From the IMG/VR virus record IMGVR_UViG_3300037584_006092, positions 1 through 25,645 of that record: DNA of 25,645 nt; one strand, written 5' to 3'. Below the pieces are notes generated by a model. That model did not search any database and was not told where the DNA came from. It worked only from the letters and a program-made list of their open reading frames with translations. This document shows, one piece after another, positions 20,344 to 25,617 of this stretch (positions are counted from its first letter, which is position 1; each line of letters starts with the position of its first letter). This stretch comes from a virus. Both the position numbers and the translations under genes were made by a program.

Positions 20344-20553
20344 ATGCAAAAAAGACAGTTTAACATTCGTATTTCTGACGAGTGTTATGAGCAGCTGGAA
20401 ACATTAACAAAAAAATCATCAACTAATATTTGTCCCACTTGTGGAAATGAAACAAATATTGAGTTTTCTAAATTTAAGGATATGAAACCGACAGGACTCG
20501 CAACCTTACTATTAGAAGAAGCAGTTGCAAAATTAACAAAACCAGAATCATAG
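20344..20553 (+). CDS. Ribbon-helix-helix-like regulator with inserted CxxC
   Basis: 69 aa. MQKRQFNIRISDECYEQLET, LTKKSS is the ribbon and first helix. The loop between the helices is enlarged and contains CPTCGN. The second helix is MKPTGLATLLLEEAVAKL. A two-cysteine insert could bind metal across the dimer or form a disulfide switch. The start has GGAGG nine nt ahead, and the spacer includes GACTCGG and GGACTCGC. The gene itself contains GGACTCGCAA as Gly-Leu-Ala codons (20494). It ends the rightward operon ahead of a strong terminator. DNA binding is inferred; the target may be its own operon. Confidence 0.65.
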   Translation: MQKRQFNIRISDECYEQLETLTKKSSTNICPTCGNETNIEFSKFKDMKPTGLATLLLEEAVAKLTKPES

Positions 20554-20578
20554 ACTCCCCGAACTAGAAGACTCGCAA

Positions 20579-20605
20579 AGGACTCGCAAGAGTCCTATTT
20601 TTTTT
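20579..20605 (+). terminator. Intrinsic terminator AGGACTC-GCAA-GAGTCCT plus T8
   Basis: A perfect 7-bp stem (20579-20585 with 20590-20596) closes a GCAA tetraloop of the stable GNRA type, followed by a T8 run (20598-20605). The stem is built from the window-wide GGACTCGCAA motif plus its complement. It ends the rightward operon and overlaps the stop of the leftward gene at 20595. Confidence 0.85.
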
Positions 20606-20777
20606 GCTTTGTGATTTGTTTTTTCATATCTTGAATTATTTTTTTTGACATAATATTTTCTTTATTTAAATAATCATCTTCTCTTATCTCTTTCTCACTT
20701 ATTCGAGCATCTTCCCTTAACCATGTTCTATATCTCTGAATACATTCAATGACAAATTCCATTTCTTTTCTAGTCAT
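20595..20777 (-). CDS. Unknown small charged protein (60 aa)
   Basis: MTRKEMEFVIECIQRYRTWL, then an acidic stretch (REDARISEKEIREDDY) and a Lys/Gln-rich helical tail (KKIIQDMKKQITKQKK). It is last in the leftward cluster 23452-20595, overlaps the 58-aa gene by 8 nt and stops inside the shared terminator region. It is helical throughout with no recognisable domain. The coupling is its main support. Confidence 0.5.
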   Translation of the reverse strand: MTRKEMEFVIECIQRYRTWLREDARISEKEIREDDYLNKENIMSKKIIQDMKKQITKQKK

Positions 20778-20946
20778 TTTCTTCTTCTCCCATTTCTAAT
20801 AAATCTGCAATTTCATTCATAACTTTTTCTGTGGAACTATCCCACCGATCTCGTCCCCACCATAAGGAATCAATTAAATCAATTAATTTTTTTCCATCCT
20901 CATCACAATTAAATGTGCCTTTTTTGTTTGTTGATTTGATAAGCAT
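20770..20946 (-). CDS. Unknown small acidic protein (58 aa)
   Basis: ATG 20946 has AGGAG about 7 nt ahead. Its TAG overlaps the next ATG by 8 nt. The product reads MLIKSTNKKGTFNCDEDGKK, LIDLIDSLWWGRDRWDSSTE, then an acidic helix (VMNEIADLLEMGEEEND). The LWWGRDRWD motif is distinctive but not one I can place. It is acidic and single-domain. A good ribosome-binding site and junctions on both sides make it likely real. Confidence 0.55.
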   Translation of the reverse strand: MLIKSTNKKGTFNCDEDGKKLIDLIDSLWWGRDRWDSSTEKVMNEIADLLEMGEEEND

Positions 20947-20948
20947 TG

Positions 20949-21347
20949 TTAGTCTCCTAATGTGTCATAGTTTTTTCTAAATGGTATTGAATCACTCCAT
21001 ATTTTTTTCTTTCCATAGTTGTGCCATCGATCTATTTTATTTAAACCTATAAAAAAGAATAAATAATGCTGTAATCGATTCCATAAACTTGTAGATTTTA
21101 TTGGTTTTGATATATGAAAATTTTCTTTGGCAACATTTGAGCATTGATTATAAAAATCATACAAACCTAAACTTTGACCATTATCAGATTGTATTTTATT
21201 TTTTAAATCATCATTATCATAAAAACACCAATCAAACGATGTAGGACATTTTTTTCTTGCGTGTTTTTCAAATAATTCCGCTTCTTTTTTTGTTCTAAAT
21301 TTGTATCTTACTTTTTCTATGTAAGTACCATAAACGTAATAAGTCAT
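20949..21347 (-). CDS. Unknown phage protein (132 aa)
   Basis: MTYYVYGTYIEKVRYKFRTK, KEAELFEKHARKKC, then a mixed centre (TSFDWCFYDNDDLKNKIQSD), a short hydrophobic patch (LQHYLFFFIGL) and a basic aromatic C-terminus (RWHNYGKKKIWSD). The opening Y.V.GTY....RYKF.TK.EAE is a common small beta-hairpin/helix front in phage ORFs. No catalytic motif is visible. Its ATG overlaps the upstream stop by one base (TAATG at 21347), so it is coupled to the paralogue gene before it. Confidence 0.55.
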   Translation of the reverse strand: MTYYVYGTYIEKVRYKFRTKKEAELFEKHARKKCPTSFDWCFYDNDDLKNKIQSDNGQSLGLYDFYNQCSNVAKENFHISKPIKSTSLWNRLQHYLFFFIGLNKIDRWHNYGKKKIWSDSIPFRKNYDTLGD

Positions 21348-21685
21348 TAATTTTCCTCCGTATTAAAAATTTCGCCATTGCACCATTCGTACAATTCTTT
21401 TTCTATCTCATCAGGTTTTTCTTCTAACCAATCTTGATTGCCTAGCAATAAATAATATTTGCTATTTAATGTGATTTCATAAAAACCACCATGCTTAAAG
21501 ACTCGCACACATATTGTTGTATGTTGATCTATTTTGTCTTCCGAATCGGCTAACATTATATCTTCTCCACCATTTATGCATTCTTTTGGAATACCATGTT
21601 CTTCATGGATTTTTTTGTAGTTTTGTTTGATATAAGGAATATCCTCATAATCTTTTTTCCATTCTTCAAATGTGATTTTTTTCAT
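21347..21685 (-). CDS. Unknown protein, paralogue of the 22474-23013 gene
   Basis: 112 aa. It shares with the 179-aa protein at 22474-23013 an ordered set of features: F..W.KD...IPY at the start, H-G-I, then VFKHGGFYE (the other reads IFRQGGHIE), and a C-terminal LYEWCNGEIFN (the other reads LYDWANGELFN). The shared core covers nearly all of this protein. Neither matches a family I know. A GACTCGC copy on the + strand sits inside it at 21500, in a different codon position from the copy in its paralogue. It is coupled to the next gene at 21347. Confidence 0.6.
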   Translation of the reverse strand: MKKITFEEWKKDYEDIPYIKQNYKKIHEEHGIPKECINGGEDIMLADSEDKIDQHTTICVRVFKHGGFYEITLNSKYYLLLGNQDWLEEKPDEIEKELYEWCNGEIFNTEEN

Positions 21686-21687
21686 AA

Positions 21688-21942
21688 TTAATGCACCATA
21701 GATAAGTAATAACCATCTGCTTTGATGTAGTAATATTCATCCCAAGCATCTTGGTCATCTTTTTTTACTGAACTAAAACCGCAACCGCAGTAATAAATAA
21801 TTGAAGCTTCAAGAACTTTTAAATCTTTTTTTAATATCCTTGCTTGAATTGGATCTTTCCAATCTCCACTAGGAAATTTAATTAAATCAAAAGCACTATC
21901 TAATTGTCTTTTTGTGAAGCCGTCAAAAACTTTTTTTGTCAT
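21688..21942 (-). CDS. Unknown small protein with Cys-x-Cys motif (84 aa)
   Basis: MTKKVFDGFTKRQLDSAFDL, KFPSGDWKDPIQARILKKDL, EASIIYYCGCGFSSVKKD, and a Tyr/Asp-rich end. CGCG could bind metal but no second pair is visible, so zinc ribbon is not supported. It starts at an ATGA overlap with the 180-aa gene (21939-21942) and stops two bases before the next gene, tiling the leftward cluster. Confidence 0.55.
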   Translation of the reverse strand: MTKKVFDGFTKRQLDSAFDLIKFPSGDWKDPIQARILKKDLKVLEASIIYYCGCGFSSVKKDDQDAWDEYYYIKADGYYLSMVH

Positions 21943-22481
21943 GGCATAACCTCCGTTTGTAAATCCATGTATCTTTGAGCATTTCTGATTTCTGATAATT
22001 CAGATTCAGTACTTTCTTTTAACTCTTCATCTGATTCATAATCTTTATCAAGTTTTCTGTCCTCGATAAGACTATATTGATTACTAAGCATTTGATTTAT
22101 ATATTCAATTGCTAGATCATTTTTATCTTTAGGAAGCATTTTTTCGCCACCTAATTTTTTTAATAAATCAGTTGCAACTTTTACAGCATCATCAAGGGAC
22201 TCGCACTCTTTATTAAATTCAAAGTCAGAGACTTGATCGCTGTGATAGACATAGAATTTTGCAAATTCTTCATTATCAGGACGATTATTTTCTGAGTTAG
22301 GAATCTGAATATGTATCCATCTATTCTCTTGATATTGCAAAGATACATTAGCCATACAATCATTACAGTAACTATCGCCATACCAATTAGAAGAAGACTC
22401 GCTAAGTTTTTCTAACAAGTCTTTCATATATGGTTCTGCAATTTTGGGGTTGTGATGTTCCCATATTTTAAATTTAAGCAT
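21939..22481 (-). CDS. Unknown acidic protein (180 aa)
   Basis: AGGAGG stands 9 nt before ATG 22481. Sequence: MLKFKIWEHHNPKIAEPYMK, SSSNWYGDSYCNDCMANVSL with a CxxC, a strand-rich centre (NRWIHIQIPNSENN, FAKFYVYHSDQVSDFEF), then acidic helices to the end (DKDYESDEELKESTESELSE). Its overall acidity and absence of a membrane span suggest a soluble cytosolic protein, perhaps a protein-interaction partner or a DNA-mimic type; this is not shown. It overlaps its neighbours by 8 and 4 nt. GACTCGC copies lie at 22198 and 22396 on the opposite strand. Confidence 0.55.
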   Translation of the reverse strand: MLKFKIWEHHNPKIAEPYMKDLLEKLSESSSNWYGDSYCNDCMANVSLQYQENRWIHIQIPNSENNRPDNEEFAKFYVYHSDQVSDFEFNKECESLDDAVKVATDLLKKLGGEKMLPKDKNDLAIEYINQMLSNQYSLIEDRKLDKDYESDEELKESTESELSEIRNAQRYMDLQTEVMP

Positions 22482-23013
22482 TTAGGGAGTCCTCCTTATT
22501 AAAAGCATCATCTACTAAAGTCCACATTCTTTCATAAGAACGTAATGTGTCTCTTTGAGTATCTGTTAAATGTTTTCCATTAATTGGTTCAAAACAATAA
22601 AGTAAATCTTCGATTGACATTTGTGGAAGATTTTCTTTTTTTAACCATGCAGTATAAGAATTAGACAAGATAGCAAATTCTTGTAAATCCCAAGTGCATC
22701 CATTTTCACTTTTATAACTGCCAAATTTGAAACCATTTTGTAAATTAAATAGTTCGCCATTAGCCCAATCATATAAAGCACGTTTTACAACATTTAAATT
22801 TATGTCGTAAATATCTGATCTATCTAAAGTGACATGATAAGTGTCATCTTGAAATTGTTCGATGTGACCACCTTGTCTGAAAATTAAGAGACTCGCTGTA
22901 TCTTCGTGAACATCACAAATACCATGTTTGTCTATGACACTTTCAAGTTCGGGGAGGTAAGGGATTTTAAAAAGATCTTTTTCCCAAGATTCGTAAGAAA
23001 CAAATTTTGACAT
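22474..23013 (-). CDS. Unknown protein, longer paralogue of 21347-21685
   Basis: 179 aa. The first ~95 residues match the 112-aa paralogue in order (SYESWEKDLFKIPYLPE, KHGI, LIFRQGGHIE, LYDWANGELFN). An extra ~80-residue C-terminal helical part follows (FAILSNSYTAWLKKENLPQM, LLYCFEPINGKHLT). GGAGG is about 8 nt ahead of the ATG. Divergence suggests an old duplication. The conserved aromatic/Gly set (IPY, GG.E, LY.W.NGE.FN) probably defines a small uncharacterised domain. Function unknown. Confidence 0.6.
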   Translation of the reverse strand: MSKFVSYESWEKDLFKIPYLPELESVIDKHGICDVHEDTASLLIFRQGGHIEQFQDDTYHVTLDRSDIYDINLNVVKRALYDWANGELFNLQNGFKFGSYKSENGCTWDLQEFAILSNSYTAWLKKENLPQMSIEDLLYCFEPINGKHLTDTQRDTLRSYERMWTLVDDAFNKEDSLNA

Positions 23014-23014
23014 T

Positions 23015-23452
23015 TTATTTACCTCCGAAAGTTTTTACTCTAATTTCTTCTTCACTTATATAAATATGTAAATCTAATCCATGAACTATGTCTTTAATCA
23101 TAGTTGCATTTAATGGAATGTTTTCTGCGAAGTCATCTCTGCTAATTTCATATGATCTATCCCATACTATTTCTTTATCTAATGTATTAGGATTAAATCC
23201 TCTTGCATAAACAACAAAATCTTTATCTTTTTTTAAAAATTCTGTATCTTTTTTATAGCAATTCATTAAATAGATACCTTCATCTTTAACCAACCATAAA
23301 CTTTTATCAGAAGTATATTTCTGTTCATATGCTGTTTTGAACTTAGTAGCATTTAGAGTCCTAAAAGCTAGATCTCTAAGTTTTTTTGTATTTGGGAAAT
23401 ACAAGTGCTTCATTAATGAAACTTCATGTAATTCTTTTAGTGAGTTTGTCAT
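23015..23452 (-). CDS. Unknown phage/plasmid-type protein, possibly DUF3085-like
   Basis: 145 aa, first gene of the leftward cluster, 26 nt downstream of a -10 box at 23478-23483. The centre SLWLVKDEGIYLMNCYKKDT resembles a motif (LWLVKDxGVYLM) I associate with DUF3085 proteins of plasmids and phages, though only weakly. Flanking parts are helical at the front and strand-rich at the back (LDLHIYISEEEIRVKTFGGK). No catalytic residues are recognised. It has no signal or membrane span and ends one base before the next gene. Confidence 0.6.
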   Translation of the reverse strand: MTNSLKELHEVSLMKHLYFPNTKKLRDLAFRTLNATKFKTAYEQKYTSDKSLWLVKDEGIYLMNCYKKDTEFLKKDKDFVVYARGFNPNTLDKEIVWDRSYEISRDDFAENIPLNATMIKDIVHGLDLHIYISEEEIRVKTFGGK

Positions 23453-23477
23453 AAATAGAATGTGTAACTACTCCCTA

Positions 23478-23546
23478 ATTATAGCCTAATTTCTAGCAAA
23501 AAAGTAGGAAATATTGCTATAATAACAATAGGTTCAGGTTCCTGAA
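23478..23546. promoter_or_regulatory. Divergent promoters with palindromic operator
   Basis: The leftward -10 TATAAT is at 23483-23478 and the rightward TTGCTATAAT at 23514-23523. Just downstream of the rightward box lies a perfect 14-bp palindrome TTCAGG-TT-CCTGAA (23533-23546), positioned near the start of transcription. The 11-mer ATAGGTTCAGG that opens it recurs at 25313-25323, suggesting a shared regulator. Confidence 0.6.
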
Positions 23547-23571
23547 TCTATGTAAATTTCTTTTATAAATT

Positions 23572-23919
23572 ATGAAAACTATTCAAGAAACCAAAACTTT
23601 TGAAGTTGGACAAATTGCTTTTTGTAATGGCGGTTGCACAATGCAACTTCCAACTTTTTATAAAGTTGTAAGAAGAACAGACAAAACTGTTTGGTTACAA
23701 GAGATCGCTGACCAATTAATTGAACATGATGGTTTTGGTCAAAAGGGTCGCAAAATTCCTGTTGATATTCCAAGAGGTGGTGTTTTCAATAAGCGTGTTA
23801 AAAATTGGAAAGATGCAAAATATGGTGGTGGCAAAGACCAAGAATTTGCTTACATAAAATATTGGGGTATTGTTGAACCTTGGGATGGAACTGCAAAATA
23901 CTATGATTCTATGGATTAA
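23572..23919 (+). CDS. Unknown Gly/Lys-rich protein (115 aa)
   Basis: MKTIQETKTFEVGQIAFCNG, GCTMQLPTFYKVVRRTDKTV, WLQEIADQLIEHDGFGQKGR, then GGVFNKRVKNWKDAKYGGGK and an acidic aromatic end. It starts a three-gene rightward operon from the palindrome-controlled promoter. The front is strand-rich and the whole is basic. I do not recognise a family; the FYKVVRRTDKTVWLQEI segment looks like a small beta-barrel such as an SH3-like fold. An AAGGAGG spans its stop and serves the next gene. Confidence 0.6.
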   Translation: MKTIQETKTFEVGQIAFCNGGCTMQLPTFYKVVRRTDKTVWLQEIADQLIEHDGFGQKGRKIPVDIPRGGVFNKRVKNWKDAKYGGGKDQEFAYIKYWGIVEPWDGTAKYYDSMD

Positions 23920-23932
23920 GGAGGTATTAAAA

Positions 23933-24097
23933 ATGTTTGATGCACTAGGAGAAATTCTTACTCAAAAAGAAATTAAATTTCTTGCAGAAGTTTTAACCGA
24001 AGCTTGGTTTGCACTTGATGTAAGAAATATGGATACAGAAAAAAGAAAAATGTATTCATCAATTAAATCTAAAATTAGGAGGTTAAACAATGGATGA
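23933..24097 (+). CDS. Unknown small helical protein (54 aa)
   Basis: ATG 23933 has AAGGAGG (23918-23924) nine nt ahead, which decides the start over longer upstream candidates. The product MFDALGEILTQKEIKFLAEV, LTEAWFALDVRNMDTEKRK, then a basic end (SSIKSKIRRLNNG) is a single helical bundle. Its stop overlaps the ATG of the next gene by 8 nt, with AGGAGG inside the coding region serving that gene. Function unknown. Confidence 0.6.
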   Translation: MFDALGEILTQKEIKFLAEVLTEAWFALDVRNMDTEKRKMYSSIKSKIRRLNNG

Positions 24098-24263
24098 AAA
24101 ATTAGAAGTTACTTGTACATCAAAATGTACTTATACAATTTCTTTTGAAACCAAGGAAGAAATGGAAGAATGGTTAGAAGACAGAAGCACTAATGATATG
24201 CGATTAGAATATGAGACAGAAGATTGGTCAGATGGTCATAAAGAAGAATATGAACATCGCTAA
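24090..24263 (+). CDS. Unknown small acidic protein (57 aa)
   Basis: ATG 24090 has AGGAGG (24077-24082) about 7 nt ahead. MDEKLEVTCTSKCTYTISFE, TKEEMEEWLEDRSTNDMRLE, YETEDWSDGHKEEYEHR: strand-rich front with two Cys, then an acidic helix. It is the last gene before the 24-bp repeat array, whose first unit lies 33 bp downstream of the stop and can fold as a terminator. No family recognised. The ribosome-binding site and overlap support it. Confidence 0.6.
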   Translation: MDEKLEVTCTSKCTYTISFETKEEMEEWLEDRSTNDMRLEYETEDWSDGHKEEYEHR

Positions 24264-24296
24264 TATATAATCAAGTTTTTAAAATTTTTTAAAAAA

Positions 24297-24447
24297 GGGA
24301 CTCGCAAGGGTTCTTTTTTTTTGGCGAGGGACTCGCAAACATTTTTTCTGAGGGACTCGCAAACATTTTTTTTTAGGGACTCGCAAGCTTTTTTTTTGAG
24401 GGACTCGCTGACTTTTTCACAGAGGGACTCGCAAGCTTTTTTTCTCA
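24297..24447 (+). repeat. Six-copy GGGACTCGC array, five copies at exact 24-bp period
   Basis: GGGACTCGC starts at 24297, 24328, 24352, 24376, 24400 and 24424, so the last five are exactly 24 bp apart. Each is followed by two to four bases, then a T-run, except copy 5 which has T5. Copy 1 can fold GGACTC-GCAA-GGGTTC plus T9, terminator-like with two G-U pairs. GCGAG-GGA-CTCGC around copy 2 is a second hairpin. The unit is the concentrated form of a motif scattered through the window. Confidence 0.9.
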
Positions 24448-24450
24448 GGA

Positions 24451-24490
24451 AATCTCAAAATTTCTCAAAAAATCTCAAAAAATCTCAAAA
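24451..24490 (+). repeat. Four 10-bp TCTCAAAA repeats (phased A-tracts)
   Basis: AATCTCAAAA/TTTCTCAAAA units occupy 24451-24460, 24461-24470, 24471-24480 and 24481-24490 in exact tandem. A-tracts spaced about one helical turn apart bend DNA, so this is a candidate curved segment beside the 24-bp array. The unit shares CTC with the array motif. Confidence 0.8.
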
Positions 24491-24494
24491 AAAT

Positions 24495-24516
24495 TAGTAC
24501 AAAAGTACTATTTTTT
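24495..24516 (+). terminator. Weak hairpin TAGTAC-AAAA-GTACTA plus T6
   Basis: A perfect 6-bp stem at 24495-24500 and 24505-24510 with an AAAA loop, followed by six T. The stem has only two G-C pairs per arm, so it would be a weak terminator; it could instead be an operator. Confidence 0.5.
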
Positions 24517-24940
24517 ACAAAAAAGTGTTAAATCCATTGCTATGACTACGTTTTTAGCGATTATTTAATTATATTTTATAAAGTGTATTTTTTCAGGATT
24601 GTTTATATTTAAAAATAATATTTGAAGCTTAAATATAATTAAATATTTTATTTTTATCTATTTGTTTATATTTAATAAGTGTAATTTTTTTTAATTGTTT
24701 ATATTTTATTTTTTGTAATTTATTCAAGAAAAATGTAATTAAATATTTTATTTTTATTTTATTTATTTATATTTTATTTTTTTATTTTTTTTTATAAAGT
24801 ATAAAGAAATAAATTTTTTATTTTTTTTGTTTTTACTTCTCAGGACGATTAAAAAAAAATTTTAGTTTTTCGCACGCAAAAATTAAATTATGATTTTTAA
24901 AAATTTATAATTAAAGAGTAAACCAATTCATTAACAAAAA
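24517..24940. other. Extremely AT-rich gene-free stretch
   Basis: About 420 bp of mostly A/T, with recurrent TTTATATTT, AATTAAATATTTTATTTTT and TTTATTTTTT runs and no supportable ORF. GCTATGACTA at 24539-24548 recurs at 25464-25473. The low stability beside two repeat arrays is what an unwinding element of a replication origin looks like; strand opening is inference. Confidence 0.6.
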
Positions 24941-25165
24941 ATGAAAAACACAAAAAACCAAAAACCAAAAATAAAAATTTTAGAAATGTCTTTTTTTATT
25001 TTTTCGCAAAAATTAGCAAACTTAATTAAAGATGCTAATAATATTAAATTAGATGATTTTAAAAAATATTATCTAGATTTAATTTCTTATATTAGAATTA
25101 TTCAAAATGAAAATAAAATTTTGAAAAATGAAAATAAAATTTTAAAATCAAAATTAAAATTTTAA
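24941..25165 (+). CDS. Small leucine-zipper-like basic protein (74 aa)
   Basis: MKNTKNQKPKIKILEMSFFI, FSQKLANLIKDANNIKLDDF, then a C-terminal zipper with the heptad NENKILK repeated (residues ~57-70) and SKLKF. The 21-nt repeat behind it (about 25108-25148) is a recent tandem duplication. A basic N-terminus followed by a zipper recalls small dimeric DNA-binding or segregation proteins, but AT-rich DNA easily encodes Lys/Asn/Ile, so caution is needed. It lies in the middle of the AT-rich repeat region and is closed by a good terminator, which favours a real gene. Confidence 0.5.
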   Translation: MKNTKNQKPKIKILEMSFFIFSQKLANLIKDANNIKLDDFKKYYLDLISYIRIIQNENKILKNENKILKSKLKF

Positions 25166-25193
25166 TCTAATATATAAAAAATAATTTTTTTTT

Positions 25194-25224
25194 AATCTAG
25201 ATAATTTTTATCTAGATTTTTTTT
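25194..25224 (+). terminator. Intrinsic terminator after the zipper gene
   Basis: AATCTAGATAA (25194-25204) pairs with TTATCTAGATT (25208-25218), an 11-bp stem with a tiny T loop, followed by a run of T to 25224. It lies 29 bp after the stop. Confidence 0.75.
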
Positions 25225-25617
25225 ATTTATTTTTTTCTTATATAGGTTTATAGAGTCAATTTTTAAATAGGTTATATTTTCATATCTAATAATTTAAAAA
25301 ATATATATTGTTATAGGTTCAGGATGTCTTAAAATTGTCTTAAAATTGTCTTATAATATTGCTACTTTTTTACTAGCTATCTTGATGCAATACTCATAAA
25401 GAGTATTAAAAGTATATGATTCTTATCTATTCTTATATATTATAAAATTCCTTATAAACCCAGGCTATGACTAGGTTTTTTGTAATCTCATCTTGTCTCA
25501 GGTTAGTGTGACAATTTAAAAAAAGGTTAGAATCCCTTTAAAATCCTAGTTTTTTCCTAGTTTTTGTTCTATAATTAAGGTTATAGAGACAATTTTTTTT
25601 CTATCTCTATTATTGTT
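25225..25617. promoter_or_regulatory. AT-rich intergenic control region with short repeats
   Basis: No gene supported. It holds a copy of the operator-like ATAGGTTCAGG (25313-25323) and three TGTCTT(AAAAT) repeats at an 11-bp period (25325, 25336, 25347) running into TATAAT at 25352-25357. GCTATGACTA is at 25464-25473, and TCCTAGTTTTT is repeated in direct orientation near 25545-25566, just before TATAAT at 25570-25575. It looks like a regulated promoter zone, with operators for one or more repressors. Confidence 0.55.

Noticed and set aside
5992-24432. GACTC as a GANTC methylation signal of the encoded methyltransferase
   Set aside because: GANTC methylases are N6-adenine enzymes, while the gene here is a C5-cytosine enzyme. 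GACTC followed by other bases is also present but not obviously enriched, so the longer oriented motif is the signal.
24297-24447. CRISPR array
   Set aside because: The period is only 24 bp, the conserved part is about 9-11 bp, and the intervals are T-runs and not unique spacers; no cas genes are nearby.
24297-24447. Mobile element or insertion-sequence end
   Set aside because: No transposase, terminal inverted repeats or target duplication flank the array, and the same motif is scattered singly in coding sequence.
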